Of a stretch of DNA of 5,222 bases, positions 1-5,222 are shown piece after piece. The stretch spans positions 1 through 5,222 of the forward strand of contig JBCDBH010000409.1 of NCBI GenBank assembly GCA_039184055.1, given 5' to 3'. Every line of letters begins with the position of its first letter. Position 1 is the first letter of the stretch. A program made the position numbers and the translations under genes. Below the pieces are notes generated by a model. It was not told the origin of the DNA. It saw only the letters and a list, made by a program, of their open reading frames with translations, and made no database searches. This stretch comes from JBCDBH01 sp039184055 (GTDB taxonomy: Bacteria > Acidobacteriota > Thermoanaerobaculia > Multivoradales > J023).

Positions 1-872
1 AGGCGGCGCAGAATCGACGTGCTCTGGTCGATGCTCACGGGGTGGTTCGCGCCGCCGAGCTCGCCTTGGCGCAATTGCTCGATCGTCCGCTCGATGCCTC
101 GATCGTCTTGCTCGATGAGGATCCCGCGAGTCTGTTGGCCGGTTTTCCGTTTGCTCGTACGGTGGGCGATCCGGAGCTCTTCGAGCCGTTCGTCGATGCC
201 CACATCGAACGTGCTCTCGCCGTGTCGCCCGGAATCGCCGCGCTCGACACCTTGATCGCCGCTGGTGAACGCCGCCTCGATGCCGCCAACCGGGCGTTCT
301 ACCTTCCGGAAGCGGTCCTCGCCGCGAGCTGGACGGTCGACGTCGCCGAAGGTGGAGAAGGCACCGAACCGCCGACTATCGAGCTTCCTGGCGACTTCGA
401 GGTCTTTCCCGATCCCCCGGACGATCGCTGGTCGCTCGCGATTCGAGCTTCGCTGCCGATTCTCACCGGTGGCGAACGGATCGCCGAACGGGTCCAGGCC
501 GATCTCGATCTCCAGGCGACCACCGAGCAGGGCGCTCTGGCGCGGTCTCGCGCCGAGCAGCGTGCCCGTACCGCGCTCGCATTTCTCGAAACGTCCCATG
601 AAGCGGCCCGTCAAGCGGCCGACGCCGCCGACGCCTCGCAACGTGCCTTCGACATCGTTCTCGACGGCTATCGCGAAGGCGCCGAAACCCTCACCACGTT
701 GCTCAACGCGCAAAGCGCCTCGCTGGTCGCGCGGCTCATCGCCGCCGACGCCGTCTACACCTTTTATCTCCGCTGGCTCGAGCTGCAACGCGCCGTCGGC
801 GGGTTTTACCGTCTCGACGCGGCGGCCGACACGTTCGCCACCGATCTACGTCAGCTCATGGAGACACGATGA
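1..872 (+). CDS. TolC-family outer-membrane efflux channel (OEP), 5'-truncated
   Basis: This is the C-terminal 289 codons of an outer-membrane efflux protein, the trimeric exit duct of a tripartite pump. The frame is open from the first full codon (position 3), so the gene begins left of the window; the GTG at 42 is an internal Val codon. OEP proteins usually run about 420-500 residues, so roughly the last 60 % is present. Counting from codon 3, residues 1-30 are the end of the first repeat (a helix ending in an LLDRPLD segment). The second repeat starts near residue 55 with a long amphipathic helix (DPELFEPF...ALDTLIAAGERRLDAAN). It continues with a beta strand (EAVLAASWTVDV), a Pro/acid-rich loop at about 113-142, a second strand (WSLAIRASLPILTGGE), and two alanine-rich coiled-coil helices containing the family-typical LDGYREGAETLTTLLNAQ and a closing LELQRAVGG. 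The stop overlaps the next gene's start by four bases, implying translational coupling. Family assignment is strong; substrate is unknown. Confidence 0.92.
   Translation, partial: AAQNRRALVDAHGVVRAAELALAQLLDRPLDASIVLLDEDPASLLAGFPFARTVGDPELFEPFVDAHIERALAVSPGIAALDTLIAAGERRLDAANRAFYLPEAVLAASWTVDVAEGGEGTEPPTIELPGDFEVFPDPPDDRWSLAIRASLPILTGGERIAERVQADLDLQATTEQGALARSRAEQRARTALAFLETSHEAARQAADAADASQRAFDIVLDGYREGAETLTTLLNAQSASLVARLIAADAVYTFYLRWLELQRAVGGFYRLDAAADTFATDLRQLMETR
860..863 (+). promoter_or_regulatory. Ribosome binding site for the adaptor gene
   Basis: GGAG lies five bases before the ATG at 869, inside the last codons of the channel gene. With the ATGA stop/start overlap it supports 869 as the adaptor start and suggests that terminating ribosomes re-initiate directly on the adaptor. 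Confidence 0.7.
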
Positions 873-2026
873 CACGCTTCGTTGGTTTTGTTCTGTTTCT
901 CGCCGCGCTGCTGCTCACCGCCTGTGGTGAGGGTGCCGCCGATGTCGAAGTCGCCACCGTCGAACCACGACCGGTTCGTACGTTCCAAGTCTTACCGGTC
1001 GATGGCGCCGAGCTTCGTCTATTCACCGGGCGTACCGCCTCACCGCTCGAGTCGGTCGTATCGTTTCAAGTCGCTGGACGCATCGCCGAGCGCGGTGTCG
1101 ATATCGGCGATCGAGTGAGTCGCGGTGCGCGGATCGCTCGTCTCGATCCCACTGACTATCGTCTGCGGGTCGACGAAGCGTCAGCGGCGCTCGTCGAAGC
1201 CGAAGCGCGAGCCCGTAACGCCACCACCGAATACCAGCGGGTACGCGCGCTCTATGCCAATGACACGGTGGCCAAGAGCGCGCTCGACACCGCCCTCGCC
1301 GCCTATGAAGGCACCGCCGCGAGTCTTGTCGCCGCCGAGCGGCGCGTCGAGTTGGCGCGCACCCAGCTCGGCTATACCGATCTGCGGGCGAGAGCCAGCG
1401 GGGTGGTCACCGATGTGCTCGCCGAACCGGGTGAAAACGTCGGGGCCGGGCAAGCGATCGTTCATATCGCCACCGGTGACGAGCTCGAGGTCGAGGTCGC
1501 CGTGCCCGAGACTCTGATCGCCGATATCGAGGTCGACAAGACGGTCGAGGTACGGATCACGGCACTCGACGACGCGCGTTTTCCCGCTACGGTGATCGAG
1601 GTCGGCGCGGCGCCACGGAGCGGCGCGACCTCGTTTCCGGTGAATGTCCGACTCGATGGCGAGGATGCGCGTCTGCGCACCGGGATGGCGGCCGAAGTGA
1701 GCTTTCTTTTCGCCGCCACCGACCGAGTCGTCGTGCCTGCCGAAGCGGTGAGCGCCGACGATCGCGGACGCTTCGTTTGGGTGGTGCGACCCGAGACAGA
1801 GAGCGCGACCCCCACCGATCCCGCCGCCATCGACGAGGCTCCACGCTATGGCCGGGTGATGCGACAGCCGGTCGAGGTCGGAGCCCTGGCGCCTGACGGG
1901 CTCGAGATCCTCTCCGGGTTGATGGTCGGTGAGGTCGTGGTGAGCGCCGGTGTCGGGCATCTCGAAGACGACCAGCGAGTCCGCTTGCTCGAGCACGATC
2001 CACTCGCCGAGATCGCCGGTTTCTGA
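869..2026 (+). CDS. RND efflux periplasmic adaptor lipoprotein (HlyD/AcrA-type MFP)
   Basis: A complete 385-residue membrane-fusion protein, a usual length for the family, which bridges the RND permease and the outer-membrane channel. Residues 1-19 form a lipoprotein signal (FVGFVLFLAALL core, lipobox LTAC) with Cys19 as the lipidation site; this supports the start at 869. Domains follow AcrA order. The lipoyl-like half 1 is at about 62-94 (VSFQVAGRIAERGVDIGDRV). An alpha-helical hairpin spans about 95-167, with its tip near 124-140. Lipoyl half 2 is at about 168-202 (YTDLRARASGVVTDVLAEPG), the beta-barrel at about 205-282 (LEVEVAVPE...LRTGMAAEVSF), and the membrane-proximal domain at about 285-373 (VVVPAEAVSADDRGRFVWVV...LMVGEVVVSAGV). 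An extra acidic, Pro-rich loop at about 307-326 interrupts the membrane-proximal domain. The hairpin tip has Ala135 where the RLS docking motif usually has Ser. The gene overlaps the channel gene by 4 bases and lies 20 bases before the permease, so co-expression is very likely. Confidence 0.95.
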   Translation: MTRFVGFVLFLAALLLTACGEGAADVEVATVEPRPVRTFQVLPVDGAELRLFTGRTASPLESVVSFQVAGRIAERGVDIGDRVSRGARIARLDPTDYRLRVDEASAALVEAEARARNATTEYQRVRALYANDTVAKSALDTALAAYEGTAASLVAAERRVELARTQLGYTDLRARASGVVTDVLAEPGENVGAGQAIVHIATGDELEVEVAVPETLIADIEVDKTVEVRITALDDARFPATVIEVGAAPRSGATSFPVNVRLDGEDARLRTGMAAEVSFLFAATDRVVVPAEAVSADDRGRFVWVVRPETESATPTDPAAIDEAPRYGRVMRQPVEVGALAPDGLEILSGLMVGEVVVSAGVGHLEDDQRVRLLEHDPLAEIAGF

Positions 2027-2034
2027 GCCGGAAC

Positions 2035-2040
2035 GAGGAG
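2035..2040 (+). promoter_or_regulatory. Ribosome binding site for the permease gene
   Basis: GAGGAG sits six bases before the ATG at 2047, in the 20-base gap after the adaptor stop. It is the strongest Shine-Dalgarno match seen in the window and fixes the permease start. The short gap contains no room for a separate promoter or terminator. Confidence 0.8.
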
Positions 2041-2046
2041 CCTACG

Positions 2047-5000
2047 ATGAATCTCACTCGTCTCAGTCTCGACAACCGCACCGCGACCCTGGTCTTCCTG
2101 GTCTTGCTCTTTGTCGCCGGCATGATCACCTACACGTCACTGCCTCGCGCCGAGGATCCTGGCTTTCAGATTCGCGTCGCGGTGGTGACGACCCTGCTAC
2201 CAGGTGCCAGCCCGGATCGCGTCGAGCTCCTGCTCACCGATCCGCTCGAAGAAGCCATCGAAGAGATTGCCGAGCTCGATTTCGTCACCAGCGAGTCGCG
2301 TACCGGGGCGTCGGTGATCGAAGTCAACTTCGGTGAGCAATACGCCAATCTCGACCCGCTCTTCGCCGAGCTGCGCGACAAGATCGACGACGTCCGACCC
2401 GACTTACCCGTCGAGGCGCTCGGACCTTTCATCAACGACGATTTCGGCGACGTCTTCGGTACGGTCCTGGCCGTCACCGGTGACGGCTATTCAGTGATCG
2501 AGCTCGAACGGGTCGCCGAGCAGGTGCGGGCGCGTCTCTTGGCCCTGCCCGACGTCGGCAAGGTCGAGATCCTGGGAGCCCAGGACGAACGCATCTTCGT
2601 CGAATACGACGAGGCTCGTCTCGCCGATCTCGGTCTGACTCCGCTCCAGCTCGCCGGGATTCTGCAGGCACAGAACATCCTCGATCCGGCGGGTGACGTG
2701 CGCACGCCGCGTGAACGATTGGCGCTCGAGGTGTCGGGCAATTTCGAAACGGTCGAGGCGATCCGACGCACCACCTTTCGTTTGCCCGACGGCTCGCTCG
2801 CCGCGCTCGAAGACGTCGCCGACGTACGACGTGGCACGGTCGATCCGCCTACCGTGAAGACCCGTTACAACGGCCTGCCCGCGGTGGTCCTCGCCGTGGC
2901 GATGCACGACGACGGCAAGATCACCAAGCTCGGCCCCGAGATTCTCGACATCGTCGAGTCCATGAAGGTCGACTATCCGGTCGGGATCGACTTCCACCTG
3001 GTGTCGTACCAAACCACCCACGTCGAAGGTGACGTCAACAAATTCGTCGTCAGCTTGCTCCAAGGCATCGGCATCGTTCTGGTGGTGATGCTGATCACCC
3101 TCGGTCTGCGTACCGGTTTCATCGTCGCCGCGGTGATTCCGATGACCATGGTGGGCTCGCTGGTGTTCATGTCTTTGTTCGGCATCACGCTCAACAAGAT
3201 GTCGTTGGCGGCGCTGATCATCTCCCTCGGTCTGCTGGTCGATAGCGCCATCGTGGTCGCGGAGTCGATCCTGGTGGCGATCCGTGAGGGCAAGAAACCG
3301 GTGCCGGCGGCGATCGCGGCGGCGGCCGAGCTTCGTTTGCCGCTTCTGGTGTCGTCGCTCACCACCGCGGCGGCGTTGCTCCCGACCTATCTCGCCGAGT
3401 CGACCACCGGCGAGTACACGTCGGCGATTTTCGAGGTGGTGACCATCGCGTTGCTCCTCGCCTGGGTGCTGGCGCTCACCATGACGCCGCTGCTCTGCGT
3501 GCTCTTCGGTGAGCGACCCAAAGACGGGCAGACGACATCGACGGCTCGTGACCTCTACGACAGCGGCTTCTACCGCTGGTATCGCGGCCGCTTGCTCTTC
3601 CTGCTGCGTCGACCGATCGCCGCCTTGCTCGGTTTCGTCATCTTGTTGGTCAGCGCGCTGTGGGCGTTTCAATTCGTGCCGCAGCTCTTCTTCCCACGCA
3701 AAGAGCAGACGACCTTCACCATCGCGCTCGAGCTACCGTATGGCTCGCCGTTTCAATTCGCCGATCGGGTGACGCGAGACGTCGAGGCGTACATGCGCAA
3801 GGAGCTGAATGCCGAGCTGGCGAGCGACGAGGAGCGGCCGTGGTTCCCCAACACCGATCGCGTTTGGCAACGTGAGGGAGTCGTCAACTGGGCGAGCTTC
3901 ATCGGTAGCGGGGCACCGCGCTTCGTGCTCGGGTACAACCCCGAGCAGCCACGCCCCAACTACGTCTACATGATCGCCAACGCGTCGTCGTACGGCGCCC
4001 AGGCGGAGCTCATCGAGCAGATCGAGGGCTATGTTCGTGCCACCTGGCCGGACGTCGTGCCACGGGTCGAGAAGCTCCGTAACGGTCCGCCGCTCGACTA
4101 TCCGGTGGAGATCCGTCTGAGCGGTGACGATGTCGGCCAGCTCTTCGAGATGGCGCGAGGACTCGAACACGAGCTCGATGAGCAGCCCGGGACGATCAAT
4201 GTCGGCAACGATTGGGGCGCGTGGATTAAGAAGCTCCGTGTCGAGGTCGACGAGGCGCGAGCGCGTGACGCCGGTCTCACCAATCGCGACATCGCGATGT
4301 CGCTCCAGACCGCCACCAGCGGTTTGGCGTTGACCGACTATCGAGAGGGCAACGATTTGATTCCGGTCATCCTGCGATCACGCGAAGCGCGGGCCGACGG
4401 GATCGATCAGCTCCGTGGTCTCGACGTCGCGGCGCAGACGAGCGGGGCACGAACGCCGCTCGAACAGGTCGCGGCGCTCGAAGTGGCGTTTCAACCGTCC
4501 AAGGTGTTGCGACGGGATCGCCAGCGCACGGTGACCATTCAGGCCGATCTCGACCCTGACGCCGATCGCACCGTAACGCCGTTTTCGGTGGTCGGTGGGG
4601 TCATGCCGTGGCTCGAAGAGCAGGCGGCCAGCTGGCCGCTCGGCTATAAATTCGAGCTCGGTGGAGAAGTCGAATCGTCGGGTGAAGCCCAGGCGTCGAT
4701 CCAGGCCAAGATGCCGATCGCTGTCTTGATCATCGTGTCGCTGCTGGTGTTGCAGTTCAACTCCATCCGCGAGCCGCTGATCGTCCTGATCACCCTGCCG
4801 TTCACCCTGGTCGGGGTCGTATCGGGCTTGCTGGTGTCGCAGAATCCCTTCGGTTTCATGGCGCTGCTCGGGGTGATCGCGCTCTTCGGCGTGGTGATCA
4901 ACAACGCCGTGGTGTTGCTCGACCGCATACGTACCGAGATTCGCGACCACGGGCGAAGTCGGGCCGAGGCGGTGCTCGAAGCCTCGCAGCGACGTCTGCG

Positions 5001-5181
5001 CCCGATCCTTCTCACCACTGCAACGACGGTCGCGGGGCTGGTGCCGCTGTGGCTCACCGGCGGGCCGATGTTCAGTCCGATGGCGATGGCCTTCCTGGCC
5101 GGCCTGGTGATCTCGACGGTCCTGACCCTCGGTCTGGTTCCCGTGCTGTACGCAATCTTCTTCCGCGTCAAATTCTCATGA
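2047..5181 (+). CDS. RND efflux permease, AcrB/HAE-type (ACR_tran family)
   Basis: A complete 1044-residue inner-membrane RND pump, matching the roughly 1050 residues of AcrB. It exports substrate in exchange for ions through the adaptor and channel encoded upstream. TM1 is at about 10-30. The first periplasmic loop (about 31-332) begins with LPRAEDPGF and includes the porter/docking segment GAQDERIFVEYDEARLADLG. TM2-6 lie at about 333-487 and TM7 at about 521-545. The second loop (about 546-886) includes FIGSGAPRF and the duplicated counterpart RVEVDEARARDAGLTNRDIA at 731-750. TM8-12 follow at about 887-1037. The ion-relay sites align with AcrB as follows: D407 to Asp399, D408 to Ser400, K940 to Asn952, R971 to Arg983, T978 to Thr990. 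Two canonical residues are therefore missing. GLLVDSAIVVAES and the absence of the CusA-type TM4 signature favour the hydrophobe/amphiphile exporters over metal exporters. The protein ends right after the usual YAIFFRV terminus, so it is intact. Drug, bile salt, solvent or lipid substrates cannot be told apart. Confidence 0.96.
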   Translation: MNLTRLSLDNRTATLVFLVLLFVAGMITYTSLPRAEDPGFQIRVAVVTTLLPGASPDRVELLLTDPLEEAIEEIAELDFVTSESRTGASVIEVNFGEQYANLDPLFAELRDKIDDVRPDLPVEALGPFINDDFGDVFGTVLAVTGDGYSVIELERVAEQVRARLLALPDVGKVEILGAQDERIFVEYDEARLADLGLTPLQLAGILQAQNILDPAGDVRTPRERLALEVSGNFETVEAIRRTTFRLPDGSLAALEDVADVRRGTVDPPTVKTRYNGLPAVVLAVAMHDDGKITKLGPEILDIVESMKVDYPVGIDFHLVSYQTTHVEGDVNKFVVSLLQGIGIVLVVMLITLGLRTGFIVAAVIPMTMVGSLVFMSLFGITLNKMSLAALIISLGLLVDSAIVVAESILVAIREGKKPVPAAIAAAAELRLPLLVSSLTTAAALLPTYLAESTTGEYTSAIFEVVTIALLLAWVLALTMTPLLCVLFGERPKDGQTTSTARDLYDSGFYRWYRGRLLFLLRRPIAALLGFVILLVSALWAFQFVPQLFFPRKEQTTFTIALELPYGSPFQFADRVTRDVEAYMRKELNAELASDEERPWFPNTDRVWQREGVVNWASFIGSGAPRFVLGYNPEQPRPNYVYMIANASSYGAQAELIEQIEGYVRATWPDVVPRVEKLRNGPPLDYPVEIRLSGDDVGQLFEMARGLEHELDEQPGTINVGNDWGAWIKKLRVEVDEARARDAGLTNRDIAMSLQTATSGLALTDYREGNDLIPVILRSREARADGIDQLRGLDVAAQTSGARTPLEQVAALEVAFQPSKVLRRDRQRTVTIQADLDPDADRTVTPFSVVGGVMPWLEEQAASWPLGYKFELGGEVESSGEAQASIQAKMPIAVLIIVSLLVLQFNSIREPLIVLITLPFTLVGVVSGLLVSQNPFGFMALLGVIALFGVVINNAVVLLDRIRTEIRDHGRSRAEAVLEASQRRLRPILLTTATTVAGLVPLWLTGGPMFSPMAMAFLAGLVISTVLTLGLVPVLYAIFFRVKFS

Positions 5182-5190
5182 TATTTTCGT

Positions 5191-5222
5191 GGGGGGGGGC
5201 CGGGGTGGCGGGGCCCCCCCCC
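5191..5222. repeat. G/C homopolymer inverted repeat at the window end
   Basis: A run of nine G followed by CC (5191-5201) is the exact reverse complement of GG followed by nine C (5212-5222), with a ten-base G-rich spacer (5202-5211). It begins ten bases after the permease stop and runs to the last base. As RNA it could form an 11-bp all-GC hairpin, as in an intrinsic terminator, but any following U-tract would lie outside the window. The equal homopolymer runs, unlike anything else in the sequence, look more like a contig-end sequencing or assembly artefact. The bases between (5182-5190, TATTTTCGT) show no feature. Confidence 0.6.

Noticed and set aside
42..44. GTG as a start codon for a short channel protein
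   Set aside because: The frame is open to the left edge, the upstream codons already read as OEP helix sequence (NRRALVDAHGVV), and starting here would remove the signal peptide and most of the first repeat.
78..107. Direct repeat of CTCGATCGTC (78-87 and 98-107) as a possible operator
   Set aside because: It lies within coding sequence, the two copies fall in different reading frames, and CTCGAT and GATC words are abundant throughout the window, so this is compositional.
1181..1996. A 271-codon open frame on the minus strand across the adaptor gene
   Set aside because: It is also in exact codon register with the sense gene (offset 312 bases from the adaptor start), so it is an antisense shadow. 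The plus-strand gene has a full, ordered adaptor domain set. The minus-strand frames at 3733-4170 and 4378-4950 show the same register with the permease.
2027..2046. Promoter or terminator between adaptor and permease
   Set aside because: The gap is only 20 bases and is largely taken up by the ribosome binding site. No hairpin or -10/-35 pair fits.
3304..3321. GCGATCGC octamer, like the HIP1 element of cyanobacteria
   Set aside because: I saw only one copy in the window, inside an alanine-rich coding run (GCG GCG ATC GCG GCG). HIP1 genomes carry many copies, so this is chance from codon use.
2491..3672. A 393-codon open frame on the minus strand
   Set aside because: Its codons are in exact register with the permease codons on the other strand (offset 444 bases from the permease start, a multiple of three). 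Hydrophobic sense codons such as CTC, ATC and GTC therefore read as Glu and Asp, giving an implausible His/Arg/Gln/Asp/Glu-rich product. It is open because TTA, CTA and TCA codons are rare in the sense gene. No ribosome site or domain was seen.
5182..5222. Intrinsic terminator reading on the minus strand, using the 5184-5187 TTTT tract
   Set aside because: On the minus strand the bases following the hairpin would be A-rich (ACGAAAATA), not T-rich, so the terminator layout is wrong in that direction.

Overview
The window holds one three-gene, plus-strand operon for a tripartite RND efflux pump. It encodes, in order, the end of a TolC-type outer-membrane channel, a complete lipoprotein periplasmic adaptor (MFP/HlyD-AcrA type) and a complete inner-membrane RND permease (AcrB/HAE type). 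The DNA is GC-rich (by eye a little over 60 %) and densely coding. An outer-membrane channel, a lipobox adaptor and an RND permease together indicate a Gram-negative, double-membrane bacterium, with proteobacterium-like genes. Nothing here allows a safer taxonomic placement.

Layout: positions 1-872 are the C-terminal part of the channel gene, whose start lies left of the window. Its stop overlaps the adaptor start in an ATGA (869-872). The adaptor runs 869-2026. A 20-base gap with a strong Shine-Dalgarno sequence follows, then the permease at 2047-5181. The last 41 bases contain no gene and end in a G9/C9 palindromic low-complexity block that looks more like a sequence-end artefact than biology. 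No promoter, regulator gene, RNA gene, mobile element or CRISPR array is visible; the promoter must lie upstream of the window.

The products should form one envelope-spanning complex. The permease takes substrate from the periplasm or inner membrane using an ion gradient, the adaptor docks it to the channel, and the channel opens to the outside. The substrate cannot be read from the sequence.

No new system is evident. The points most worth a second look are: the permease's non-canonical ion-relay residues (second TM4 aspartate replaced by Ser, TM10 lysine replaced by Asn); an altered channel-docking tip motif in the adaptor; a marked excess of GATC; and the palindromic end. All long minus-strand reading frames examined are antisense shadows in exact codon register with the real genes.
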